This document shows positions 9,001 to 16,306 of a stretch of DNA of 64,000 nucleotides, piece by piece; position 1 is the stretch's first letter; each line of letters begins with the position of its first letter. The position numbers were made by a program, and so were the translations under genes. The notes below the pieces were generated by a model. It was not told where the DNA came from. It was given only the letters and a program-made list of their open reading frames with translations, and ran no database searches. This DNA comes from JACJWR01 sp963842975 (GTDB lineage: Bacteria; Actinomycetota; Actinomycetes; S36-B12; UBA10799): positions 806,001 to 870,000 of the forward strand of contig CAWJIH010000009.1 in NCBI GenBank assembly GCA_963842975.1. Direction: 5' to 3'.

Positions 9001-9803
9001 CTATTCCAGCAGAGCTGCGCCACCGTCGACCGGAACGATCGCGCCGGTGACGTAGGAGGCCGCAGGCGAGAGTAGGAATGTGGCGAGCCTGGCGAACTCA
9101 ACCGGTTGCCCATAGCGAGCCAAAGGTATCCGCGCCCGGCGGCGTTGGCGCGCCGCTGCGGATAATCCAGAACCAGCGTCGGACTGTGCCTTGCGTTCGG
9201 TGGCCATGCGGCCCGGGGCGATGCCGTTGATGCGGATGCCTGTGGGGCCCCACTCCCGCGCGAACTCCTGCACCAGATTGGCCAACCCCGGTTGCAGCCC
9301 GTTGCTGAGAGTGAGGTGGTTCAGGGGTCGAAAAGCCGAGGTACTGAGCACCAGCAGGATCGAGCGGGCCGAAGCGCGGCCAGAGGCTGGGACTCCTCGG
9401 CCTCGTCCTGGCCGGCAGCACAGGCGGTCGCGACCGCTCGTGCCAGGCGCACCGGTGCGAGGTGGTCCGCCTCGAACGCCTGCCGCCAGTCCGCGTCGGA
9501 CAGGGCGGAGGCTTTCGCCGATTGCGGACCCCCAGTGCTGATCAGAGCGCCATCGAGTCGCCCGAAGCGACCCGCTGCGGTGGCAATCCCGCGGGCAGGA
9601 AACTCCGGATCCAACAAGTCACCACTCAAGCCGAGAGCGTGCTCTTCGCCGAGTTGCTCACAGGCATTGGCGAGGTTTCGTGAGTCGCGGCAAAGCAGCA
9701 CCACTTTGGCACCTTCGGCGACGAGCACCCTCGCGGTGGCGAGTCCCAGGCCACGTCCGCCATCGGACACCAGGAAGACTTGATCACGCAGTTGGAGATC
9801 CAC
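9001..9803 (-). pseudogene. SDR family oxidoreductase, interrupted by a frameshift
   Basis: Two partly overlapping frames together make one short-chain dehydrogenase. The N-terminal piece (9803 down to about 9375) has the Rossmann-type GGRGLGLATARVL and the region where SDRs have NAG-like residues; the C-terminal piece (to 9001) has LALSN-like TLSNGLQPGL, GIRINGIAPGRMAT and the end motif SYVTGAIVPVDGG. Adding one base near 9375 restores a single frame of 268 codons, the normal SDR length. The canonical YxxxK is replaced by the LSN-type segment seen in a divergent SDR subgroup. Four nt separate it from the SURF1 gene upstream, so it ends a dodecin-SURF1-SDR transcription unit. Real mutation and sequencing error are both possible. 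Confidence 0.8.
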
Positions 9804-9807
9804 GCGG

Positions 9808-10602
9808 TCACCCTGCCGCTTCTGCGCGGTCTGGAAGGCTCTCGGTGGCCGAACCGTGCTCTGTGTCGCTTGCCTCCGCCTGCAAGTCTTTGATCTCCCG
9901 CCGTGCGAGGATCACCCAGCCCACCGGGAAGAGAGCGGCGAAAAACAGCCACTGCCAGGAATAGGCCAAGTGGGGTCCCAAGCCGAGGTTGGGTACTGGC
10001 ACCAACGTGAGTTCGGCAGAGTCTGGCGGTGCCATGGCGGAAGCGACCAGGTAGGGGCGGTAGTCCAGGGATCCACCGTCGAGAGCAGCGGTATCCAGCG
10101 CCGCCACCTGACCCGCTGGCAGGTCCGTCGGTGGCGGTTGCGGCGTCTGTTGGCTGGGCTGTAGCCAGCCGACCACAGTGACTTCACCAGTCGGTGGGGG
10201 TGGCACCGCGGGGGTGTCGCGGGCACCTGCCGTCATCGGAATCCAGCCGCGCAACACCGCGACGTTCGAATCGCCCGCGGTGCGCAGTGTGTTCACGACC
10301 CAAAAGCCCGCCGAACCATTGAGGACGCGCCGACGCACGAGGACAGTCGAATCAGCATCAAAGCGGCCAGTCACGGAAACGGGTCGGTACTCCAGATCCG
10401 AGCCGACCTCGGCACCAGGGCTGACCGCCTGACTCAGCGGTATCGGCTCGACCGTGGAGTTGGCCCGGATCAGGGCATCCTCGGCACTGCGGTCCACATG
10501 CCGGGTGTATTGCCAGTTCGCCGCTAGCAGGCACAGCGCTACCCCGACTGGCACAAGTAGTGTGAAGATCACCCATTTGGGCTCTCGGAGCAGCGTCAAC
10601 AC
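9808..10602 (-). CDS. SURF1 family cytochrome oxidase biogenesis protein
   Basis: A 264-aa membrane protein with one N-terminal transmembrane segment (VIFTLLVPVGVALCLLAANW) and one near the C-terminus (WLFFAALFPVGWVILARRE), separated by a large outside domain with the SURF1 core RPVSVTGRFD and VLRGWIP, a Pro-rich loop and GWLQPSQ. SURF1 helps insert heme into cytochrome c oxidase. I chose the GTG at 10602; the longer open frame would run antisense through the dodecin gene region. It lies 20 nt after dodecin and just before the SDR gene. Confidence 0.9.
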   Translation of the reverse strand: MLTLLREPKWVIFTLLVPVGVALCLLAANWQYTRHVDRSAEDALIRANSTVEPIPLSQAVSPGAEVGSDLEYRPVSVTGRFDADSTVLVRRRVLNGSAGFWVVNTLRTAGDSNVAVLRGWIPMTAGARDTPAVPPPPTGEVTVVGWLQPSQQTPQPPPTDLPAGQVAALDTAALDGGSLDYRPYLVASAMAPPDSAELTLVPVPNLGLGPHLAYSWQWLFFAALFPVGWVILARREIKDLQAEASDTEHGSATESLPDRAEAAG

Positions 10603-10622
10603 GTACCCGAGCGTAGTCGGCC

Positions 10623-10844
10623 TCAGTCCATCGGCGAATCCTCGAGTCGGAAACCCACCTTCATCGTCACTTGAAAGTGGCGGACGTCGCCATCGCGAAT
10701 GTGCCCGCGAATATCCGTCACTTCGAACCAGTCCAGGTGTCGCAGGGTGTGGCTGGCACGTCGCACCCCGTTGCGGATCGCGTCGTCGACGCTTTCCGGT
10801 GACGTTCCCACGATCTCCGATAGGGCGTAGGTTCGATTGGACAT
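10623..10844 (-). CDS. Dodecin, flavin-binding protein
   Basis: A 73-aa protein matching dodecin along its full length: N-terminal YALSEIVGTSPESVDDAI, the flavin-stacking Trp in LDWFEV, and the C-terminal strand VRHFQVTMKVGFRLED. Dodecins assemble as hollow dodecamers that store riboflavin or FMN (or CoA in some actinobacteria). ATG start with an upstream gagaagaggt Shine-Dalgarno. First gene of the minus-strand dodecin-SURF1-SDR group. Confidence 0.93.
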   Translation of the reverse strand: MSNRTYALSEIVGTSPESVDDAIRNGVRRASHTLRHLDWFEVTDIRGHIRDGDVRHFQVTMKVGFRLEDSPMD

Positions 10845-10902
10845 CGGTGTACCTCTTCTCTCGCAAAACCAGGGTCCGCTGGTGCATGCGTCGGCTCAGG
10901 CT

Positions 10903-10908
10903 TACGGT
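10903..10908 (+). promoter_or_regulatory. -10 box (TACGGT) for the DUF3099 gene
   Basis: TACGGT fits TANNNT and lies 6 nt before the ATG at 10915, the spacing expected for a leaderless transcript. No convincing -35 is seen. It is the main reason for preferring the second ATG of that gene. Confidence 0.5.
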
Positions 10909-10914
10909 ATGGCC

Positions 10915-11226
10915 ATGGCAGCCAGGACCGAGGTGTATCGAATCACAACCGCGCACCAGGGCCTCACTGCGGACCAACAGGTACGGACCCGCCGATACCT
11001 AGTGTCGATGGCGTTGCGCACGATTTGCTTCCTCGGGGCCGTGATCGCAGACGGTTGGCTGCGGTGGGCGTTGGTGGCCGGGGCCGTGGTGCTTCCCTAC
11101 TTGGCTGTGGTCGTGGCCAACGGTGGCCGGGAACCCACCAAAGACAGCGACCTCCACACATCCGTCTACGTGCAACCGCAGGAGCAGTTGGCTTTGCCAT
11201 CACGCTCGGTTGAACCGCAGGCGTAA
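10915..11226 (+). CDS. DUF3099 family membrane protein
   Basis: A 103-aa protein with a conserved actinobacterial layout: short N-terminal region (VYRITTAHQGLTADQQVRTRRYL), two adjacent membrane segments (about residues 35-72) and a polar tail with a Y-V near SVYVQP. This is the DUF3099 family; its function is unknown. ATG at 10909 is also possible (105 aa); I prefer 10915 because a TANNNT -10 box ends 6 nt before it. It is divergent from the dodecin group. Confidence 0.85.
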   Translation: MAARTEVYRITTAHQGLTADQQVRTRRYLVSMALRTICFLGAVIADGWLRWALVAGAVVLPYLAVVVANGGREPTKDSDLHTSVYVQPQEQLALPSRSVEPQA

Positions 11227-11237
11227 GTCCCCGCGGT

Positions 11238-11243
11238 TATTCT
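11238..11243 (+). promoter_or_regulatory. -10 box (TATTCT) for the thioesterase gene
   Basis: TATTCT matches TANNNT closely and is followed by 6 nt and the ATG at 11250, so the mRNA is probably leaderless. There is no Shine-Dalgarno before that ATG. Confidence 0.6.
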
Positions 11244-11249
11244 GGGCTG

Positions 11250-12074
11250 ATGACTTCACTGTCGGATATGTGGACCACCGACGCCACCTGGGTGGTACCG
11301 AAGGGGTGGCGGCAGGGTCGAGGAGCCTGGGGCGGTTTGGTGGTGGGCCAAGTGGTGACCGCCGCCAGTCACGAATTGCCCGATGTGCGGCTCGTGCCTC
11401 GCAGCGTCTGGGTGTCCATGCTGGCCCCGGTCAAGGTCGGCCCGGTGACGTGCGCGGTGACCAACCTGAGATCAGGCAAAGCCACCGTGGCCCGGGAGGT
11501 CACCCTGACCGACGCTGAAGGTGCGTTACTCACCAGAGCCACCGTCGTCTACGGCATCCCGCGTGATCCGACCGCGGTGTCGGAGGCGTCCGCAACAGCG
11601 CCGCTCGTGGCACCAACCGCCGGCACTGCGCTGCCGCTGGGTCCGCCGCTGGCGCCGGAGTTCACCTCCCAATTGCGATTTATGCCGGTCACCGGGTTTC
11701 CCTACAGCGGGCAGCCGGAACTGGTGACCGCCGGCTGGGTGGGCTTGAAACCCGAGGATGGCGAACCGCTGACGCCGGCGCTTGTGGCTGCGCTCTCCGA
11801 TGCCTGGTGGACCACATCGATTGTCGGGATCGACGGCGCTAGCTTCCCCGAGGGGCCTCCGCCGGTGGCCACGCTGGATTTCGCATTGTCGTTTCCGCAA
11901 CGGTTGGTCGACGAGCCTGACGTGTGGGCCACCGGGTTATGGCATTGCGGCCATGTGGTTGGTGGCACCGACGGGTACCTCACCGAGATTCGTACCCTGC
12001 ACTCGCCGGGTGGAAAGCTGCTCGCCTTCAACACCCAGATGCAGGCCGTCGGCGGCACCCGCTCGATCGGCTAG
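11250..12074 (+). CDS. Acyl-CoA thioesterase (TesB-like double hotdog)
   Basis: A 274-aa cytoplasmic protein with the two-hotdog layout of the TesB-like thioesterases (4HBT_3 type): N-terminal half with GAWGGLVVGQVVTAA and VSMLAPVKVGPVTC, C-terminal half with VATLDFALSFPQRL and GLWHCGHVVGGTDGYLTEI. Members hydrolyse acyl-CoA thioesters. The N-terminal GGLVVGQ corresponds to the strand and helix entry of the first hotdog. It is read from its own leaderless promoter and converges with the PfkB gene 25 nt downstream. The substrate is not predictable. Confidence 0.85.
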   Translation: MTSLSDMWTTDATWVVPKGWRQGRGAWGGLVVGQVVTAASHELPDVRLVPRSVWVSMLAPVKVGPVTCAVTNLRSGKATVAREVTLTDAEGALLTRATVVYGIPRDPTAVSEASATAPLVAPTAGTALPLGPPLAPEFTSQLRFMPVTGFPYSGQPELVTAGWVGLKPEDGEPLTPALVAALSDAWWTTSIVGIDGASFPEGPPPVATLDFALSFPQRLVDEPDVWATGLWHCGHVVGGTDGYLTEIRTLHSPGGKLLAFNTQMQAVGGTRSIG

Positions 12075-12099
12075 GCGCGGTTCGCCGGGCAGTTGTGGG

Positions 12100-13020
12100 T
12101 TAACTCGCACTTGGTTCTGTTCGCTGCACCTTGGCCGGTTGGGCACCCACCACGAGGGCTTGCTCGGCCGCCCAGGCATGTCCGGTCTCGACTGCCACCG
12201 CAGCGGGCTCACCTTCGTGCCAGGACGCCAAAAAGCCGGCGGCAAAGGCGTCACCGCAGCCGGTGGTTTCGGCATCGTCGATGACGTCTCGGACGGGAAT
12301 CGGCCAGCGTCCGGTTTCCGTCAGACAGATGGTGGGGTCCGTGCCAGCGTGCACGACCACCGCCTCGGCCGCGATCAGCGGCCCCTCGAGCAGACCCAGA
12401 ATGCGGGCTTCGTTGCGGTTGGCGAAGACCACTTCGGGCGCCAATGAAGCTAAGGCGTGTCGGAAACTCCCGACGCCCTGGGCGGCGATCCTGGTAGCGG
12501 ACGGGCAATCCACGGTCACCGCGATCCGCCTGCGGTGGGCACGCCGTGCCACCTCCACCAGCACGCCTGGCCAGCAGTAGTCGAGGAGTTCGAAGCCATT
12601 GAAATGCACCACAGACATGCCGTCCAGCCACGAATCGTCGACGTCGTCGAGTTGCGCAGACAGGTCACCTTGATCGACCAAGAAAGCGCGGTCACCGTCC
12701 CAGGCCAACACCGTGGCCACCGGAGCCTGGCCTCGCGCCACTGTCCGGAGCGTCACGCCTCGCTGGTGGAGATCGGCCGCCACCGAGGCGCTGTCGGCAT
12801 CGGCACCTTGCCATCCAGCCAGGATCGTTGTCCGGCCGCGGGCGGCCAACTGCGCGGTGACGTTGGCGGCTGCACCGCCAGCGGTCACCAAGCGCTGTAC
12901 GTTCTGGTGCTCATCGGCCTCCGGCAGGCGTTCGCACATCAGCACCACGTCCACCACGATTTTGCCCACCGCGCCGATCACACCCGCGCCGAATCCTGTG
13001 ATGTCGCCGCCAAAGCTCAC
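12100..13020 (-). CDS. PfkB family carbohydrate/nucleoside kinase
   Basis: A 306-aa ribokinase-fold kinase. The first PfkB signature is seen as TAGGAAANVTAQLAARG and the second as ETTGCGDAFAAGFL, whose Asp is the catalytic base; the usual TTGAGD has Cys here in place of Ala. Substrate is probably a sugar, but specificity is not readable. Several GTG codons compete as start in the first 20 residues; 13020 is the longest. Converges with the thioesterase gene and is divergent from the methyltransferase gene. Confidence 0.87.
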   Translation of the reverse strand: MSFGGDITGFGAGVIGAVGKIVVDVVLMCERLPEADEHQNVQRLVTAGGAAANVTAQLAARGRTTILAGWQGADADSASVAADLHQRGVTLRTVARGQAPVATVLAWDGDRAFLVDQGDLSAQLDDVDDSWLDGMSVVHFNGFELLDYCWPGVLVEVARRAHRRRIAVTVDCPSATRIAAQGVGSFRHALASLAPEVVFANRNEARILGLLEGPLIAAEAVVVHAGTDPTICLTETGRWPIPVRDVIDDAETTGCGDAFAAGFLASWHEGEPAAVAVETGHAWAAEQALVVGAQPAKVQRTEPSAS

Positions 13021-13102
13021 CTTCTGCTCCGATCCGTGCCCACCTGGAGCCCCTCACAATAGGCCCGACAAGGGTTGACGGGTGCGCCCGCTGGTGAGGG
13101 TT

Positions 13103-13108
13103 TAGCGT
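13103..13108 (+). promoter_or_regulatory. -10 box (TAGCGT) for the methyltransferase gene
   Basis: TAGCGT ends 7 nt before the ATG at 13116, suggesting leaderless initiation there rather than at the GTG at 13107, which would lie inside this box. A TTGACG upstream (13075-13080) is too far away to be a standard -35. Confidence 0.45.
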
Positions 13109-13115
13109 GGAAACC

Positions 13116-13751
13116 ATGGCCGGACACGATCACCCGATCTTCACGCTGCTCTACCGCATGTTGGTGAAACTTGAAGACGCCGGACCAGTGGGAAAGGTGC
13201 GCTCGGACGTCTGCGCCGGCCTGCACGGTCGGCTGCTGATCGTGGGATTGGGTCCGGGGGAGGACCTGCACCATCTGCCAGCTGCAGTGCGTGAGGTAGT
13301 GGCCGTGGAACCCAGTGCTTCGATGCGCGACGCGGCGCAGGCCGCAGTGGCCCAGGCCCGGACTTCCGGTCTCACTGTGGAGGTCATCGACGCGGTCGGT
13401 GAGGACCTCCCGCTGGCGGATCACAGCGTCGATTCGGTGCTCTTCGCGTACGTCTTGTGCAGTGTTGACGATCCGGCGGGGGTGCTCGCCGAAACCCGTC
13501 GGGTACTCAAACCGGGCGGGCCAGTAGCGGTGCTGGAACACGTGGCTGGACCATCGGGAACCTGGGTGCGCAGGTCGCAGTCGTTGCTCGCCCCGGTGTG
13601 GCCGAAGTTCTCCGGGGGATGCCGCTGCGACCGCAACACCAGGGCAGACTTGGAGCGCGGTGGATTCGACACCAGCGCGGTCGTGGACTTCCTGATCCCG
13701 GCGCTGGGGCCGGTCGGTGCCGGGATCCGAGGAGTGGCAGTGGCGCCGTGA
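13116..13751 (+). CDS. Class I SAM-dependent methyltransferase
   Basis: A 211-aa protein with the methyltransferase_11 pattern: motif I LLIVGLGPGEDL, an acidic residue after strand 2 in AVEPSASM, motif II region DAVGEDLPLADHSVDSVLFAYVLC and the post-motif LKPGGPVAVLEHVAG. The acceptor substrate is unknown; a short hydrophobic C-terminus follows. Start ATG 13116 is favoured by a TANNNT box; GTG 13107 would add three residues. Convergent with the DUF368 gene across a strong hairpin. Confidence 0.87.
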   Translation: MAGHDHPIFTLLYRMLVKLEDAGPVGKVRSDVCAGLHGRLLIVGLGPGEDLHHLPAAVREVVAVEPSASMRDAAQAAVAQARTSGLTVEVIDAVGEDLPLADHSVDSVLFAYVLCSVDDPAGVLAETRRVLKPGGPVAVLEHVAGPSGTWVRRSQSLLAPVWPKFSGGCRCDRNTRADLERGGFDTSAVVDFLIPALGPVGAGIRGVAVAP

Positions 13752-13770
13752 GCATCCAGCTTGGGCTGAG

Positions 13771-13795
13771 CGGGGCCTGGCGCCGTTGGGCCCCG
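13771..13795. terminator. Hairpin between convergent methyltransferase and DUF368 genes
   Basis: Perfect 7-bp stem CGGGGCC / GGCCCCG with an 11-nt loop in the 46-nt gap between two convergent genes. No U-tract follows on either strand, as is common for actinobacterial terminators. It could serve both directions. Confidence 0.6.
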
Positions 13796-13797
13796 GG

Positions 13798-14739
13798 CTA
13801 GACCCGCAGATCCTCGACCTCATCGGCGGTGCTGCGGTGCTCAAGGCGGGTTGCGAGCAGATTGAAGCCCACCACGAAAGCAGCCGCGACCACCGCAAGT
13901 GCGACGGTGATCCCGATGAAGTCACTTGGCGCCGCCAGGTCGGTGCTTTCCACCCCGTTCGGCCAGGGCCACAGCACACGCACCGAACCAAGCATGAGGC
14001 CCACCAAGGCCGCCATCACCGTGTCGTAGTGGTTGTGCAGCGCCCAGTGCAGAACCTGCGAGAAGAGCGCCAAACCGACGATGCAGCCCAACCCGAAGAT
14101 CGCGATAATCAGCACATCCCGGTCCGCGACGGCGGAGAGGACGGGTTGGTACATGCCCAGCATGACGAGGATGAAGGACCCGCTGATCCCGGGCAGGATC
14201 ATGGCGCAAATGGCGATGGCGCCGGCCGCAGGGTAAGCCCAGAGGGGTGGATCGGTCAGGCCAGCGTCTTTGCTGCCGCCAAAACCCAGCACGATGAATG
14301 CCACCGCACCCACCCCCAACATGATCGCGAAGCGTTTCGCGGTGCGCTGTTCGATCAGCCCCCAGGCCACCACCACAGAGCCTGCGACTAGGCCGAGGAA
14401 GAGGCCAGCCATCTGGACTGGATAAGTCTCCAGGGCATGTTCGATGGGACCCGCCAGTACCAGGACGGCGGTGCCGATGCCCAAAACCAGGGGGATCAAG
14501 AAGATCCACTCAACGGTCTTGAGCAGTGCGAATCCGCCGGCGAAGTCGAACTTGATGAATCGGCCCAAAGCAGAGGATCCGGTGCGCACAGCCTCGATGA
14601 GTCGGCGGTAGATGCCGAAGACAAGCGCGATCGTGCCGCCGGAAACGCCTGGTACAAGGTCGGCGGCGCCCATCGCGAATCCGCGCAAGGCGGTCCAAGG
14701 TGTTTCAACCCAAGTGCTCTGTTTCACGCCCCTAATCAT
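13798..14739 (-). CDS. DUF368 / PopT-type polyprenyl-phosphate translocase
   Basis: A 313-aa polytopic membrane protein with the two DUF368 signatures, GAADLVPGVSGGTIALVFG near the N-terminus and ILPGISGSFILVMLGMY near the middle, an internally duplicated layout with about 8-9 hydrophobic segments. DUF368 proteins (PopT) have been shown in other bacteria to recycle undecaprenyl phosphate across the cytoplasmic membrane; decaprenyl phosphate is the likely carrier in actinobacteria. Start ATG at 14739; a GTG 12 nt downstream with gggg upstream is an alternative. No obvious operon partner. Confidence 0.9.
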   Translation of the reverse strand: MIRGVKQSTWVETPWTALRGFAMGAADLVPGVSGGTIALVFGIYRRLIEAVRTGSSALGRFIKFDFAGGFALLKTVEWIFLIPLVLGIGTAVLVLAGPIEHALETYPVQMAGLFLGLVAGSVVVAWGLIEQRTAKRFAIMLGVGAVAFIVLGFGGSKDAGLTDPPLWAYPAAGAIAICAMILPGISGSFILVMLGMYQPVLSAVADRDVLIIAIFGLGCIVGLALFSQVLHWALHNHYDTVMAALVGLMLGSVRVLWPWPNGVESTDLAAPSDFIGITVALAVVAAAFVVGFNLLATRLEHRSTADEVEDLRV

Positions 14740-14791
14740 GCGGGTGCAGCGAGGTCAGTTGGTCCAGCAGGGGGCGGCGCGTCGTGAGTGT

Positions 14792-15187
14792 CTAGCTCGT
14801 CGAGGCACATTCACCGCAGAGTCCAACCAACTCGAGGCTGTGGTGGACATCGGAGAATCCGTGCTCTGCGGCGACGCCTGCCGCCCAGGTCTCGACAGCT
14901 GGCCCGGCGATCTCGATGGTGCGTCCACACTCCCGGCACACAAGGTGATGGTGGTGTGCGGGACTGCAATGCCGGTACAAGGTTTCGCCATCGTCGCGGA
15001 CCAAGGTGTCAAGCTCACCGGCATTGGCCATGAGTCCCAAGTTGCGATAGACGGTGGCCAGGCCGATCCGTTGGCCGGTGCCGATCAGGTCGGCATGTAT
15101 CTGCTGGGCACTGCGAAAGCCGTCCTGGCGCAAGAGGAGTTTCTTGACCGCCTGACGTTGACGGGTCACCCTGACTGGCGCTGGCAT
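14792..15187 (-). CDS. zur: Zur, zinc-responsive Fur-family repressor
   Basis: A 131-aa Fur-family regulator with a winged helix (RVTRQRQAVKKLL through GLATVYRNLGLM), the regulatory metal site around CSPAHHHHLVCRECG and a structural zinc site formed by CREC and the C-terminal CGEC pairs. Lacking DNA-contact evidence, Zur rather than Fur is inferred from its divergent position to a znuABC locus and from the shared Zur-like palindrome. The ATG at 15187 is 6 nt downstream of a TANNNT box, so the transcript is probably leaderless and the gene may be autoregulated. Confidence 0.9.
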   Translation of the reverse strand: MPAPVRVTRQRQAVKKLLLRQDGFRSAQQIHADLIGTGQRIGLATVYRNLGLMANAGELDTLVRDDGETLYRHCSPAHHHHLVCRECGRTIEIAGPAVETWAAGVAAEHGFSDVHHSLELVGLCGECASTS

Positions 15188-15193
15188 GGCTCT

Positions 15194-15199
15194 ATCGTA
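15194..15199 (-). promoter_or_regulatory. -10 box (TACGAT) of zur
   Basis: On the minus strand TACGAT is followed by 6 nt and the zur ATG, the leaderless spacing. The Zur-like palindrome lies about 28-33 nt upstream of this start, over the -35 region. Confidence 0.6.
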
Positions 15200-15212
15200 G
15201 CGACCCTCTACA

Positions 15213-15227
15213 TGAGAACAATTGTCA
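15213..15227. promoter_or_regulatory. Zur-box-like operator (TGAGAACAATTGTCA)
   Basis: A 15-nt interrupted palindrome of the form TGAnAAnnnTTnTCA, matching the general shape of actinobacterial Zur boxes. It lies between the divergent -10 boxes of zur and znuA and covers the -35 or spacer region of both, so one bound repressor could close both promoters. Actual binding is inferred. Confidence 0.72.
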
Positions 15228-15234
15228 TTACTGA

Positions 15235-15240
15235 TACGGT
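15235..15240 (+). promoter_or_regulatory. -10 box (TACGGT) of znuA
   Basis: TACGGT is followed by 7 nt and the ATG at 15248, giving a leaderless znuA transcript. The Zur-like palindrome ends 8 nt upstream. Confidence 0.6.
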
Positions 15241-15247
15241 TCGAGCC

Positions 15248-16280
15248 ATGAAACGCCTACCACTTGTTCTTGTCGGCCTGACCACGGTCACCCTCGGCTT
15301 GTCTGCGTGCGGTTCTAGCGGCGAGACGTCCACTTCAGAAGAATCCGCTGACCGCCGCGGGTAGCGCACAGATGGTGGCGACCACCACTATCTGGGGTGA
15401 CATTTCCAGTCAGATCGCCGAATGCGCTGGTGGCTCGGTGACCACCTTGATGCCGATCGGCGCCGACCCCCACGATTTCACGCCGTCATCCGAGCAGGTT
15501 GCCACGATGGTGGGCGCGGATTTGGTGATTGCCAACGGGCTCGGACTCGAGGAGGGCTTGGAGTCTGCGATGGGCTCGGCTGAGCAGGATGGCGCGGTGG
15601 TGTTTGAGGTAGCGCCGTTGCTCGACCCGATCCCATTTGGCGAAGAGGGTGACGCGCACTCCGAGGAAGAGGGCGAGGCGCACTCCGAGGAAGAGGGCGA
15701 GGCTGAGGCGGACGGCGAGGCGCACTCGGAGGAAGAGGGCGACACCCACGGCAGCGAGGACCCGCACGTCTGGCTCGATGCCAACAGAGTTGCCAACGCC
15801 GCCGAACTCATCGGCGCTGAGATGGCAGAAGTCAGCGGCGACGCGGCCTACCAAGACTGCGGGGTGCAGGTGGCCGAGGAGATGAGGGCGCTCAACGCAC
15901 AGCTGGTCGAAACGCTGGCTGCAGTTCCCGCCGGCAAACGCATCATGGTCACCGACCACGATGCCTTCGAGTACTTCGCTTCCGCGTATGACTTCGAGGT
16001 GGCCGGCGTGGTGATTCCCGGGGGATCGACCCTCGCCGAACCGAGCTCGGCTGAGCTGGCCGCGTTGGCCGGAACGATCCAGGAAACCGGGGTTCCGGCG
16101 GTCTTCTCCAACACGGCCAACCCGACCGCACTGGTTGATGCCCTGGCAGCTGAGGTGGGCAATGTTGAGGTGGTCGAGTTGTACGTCGGAGGCCTTGGTG
16201 AGCCCGGCAGCGACGCCGGCACCTATCAGGGCATGATGACTACCAACGCGACCCGGATCGCCGACGCGTTGTCCAGCTGA
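15248..16280 (+). pseudogene. znuA: ZnuA-type zinc-binding lipoprotein, split by a frameshift
   Basis: Metal-binding receptor of the ZnuABC importer, anchored outside the cell. The first frame gives a lipoprotein signal peptide with lipobox LSAC (Cys about residue 21) but ends at TAG 15362-15364. A second frame, open well upstream of 15372, carries the mature protein: VATTTIWGD, PIGADPHDFTPS (metal-ligand His), a His/Glu-rich loop, the DPHVWLD motif, TDHDAFEYFA and the C-terminal region. Removing one base between about 15330 and 15362, for instance in the GGG at 15359-15361, joins them. Downstream znuB and znuC look intact, which favours a sequencing error or recent mutation. Annotators starting at 15372 would lose the signal peptide. 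Confidence 0.85.
15646..15760 (+). repeat. His/Glu-rich tandem repeat within znuA
   Basis: Imperfect tandem repeats of about 24 nt encode repeated AHSEEEGE units, giving the acidic, histidine-bearing loop typical of ZnuA proteins. The loop probably gathers zinc near the binding site. Confidence 0.8.
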
Positions 16281-16306
16281 CACTCCTGGAAGGTCGCGTT
16301 GTTGCC

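Noticed and set aside
10623..10977. N-terminal extension of the SURF1 gene
   Set aside because: It would overlap the dodecin gene in another frame; GTG 10602 gives the normal membrane-helix start.
13717..14391. Plus-strand frame of 224 codons
   Set aside because: Antisense shadow of the DUF368 gene; no homology-like motifs, charged low-complexity residues.
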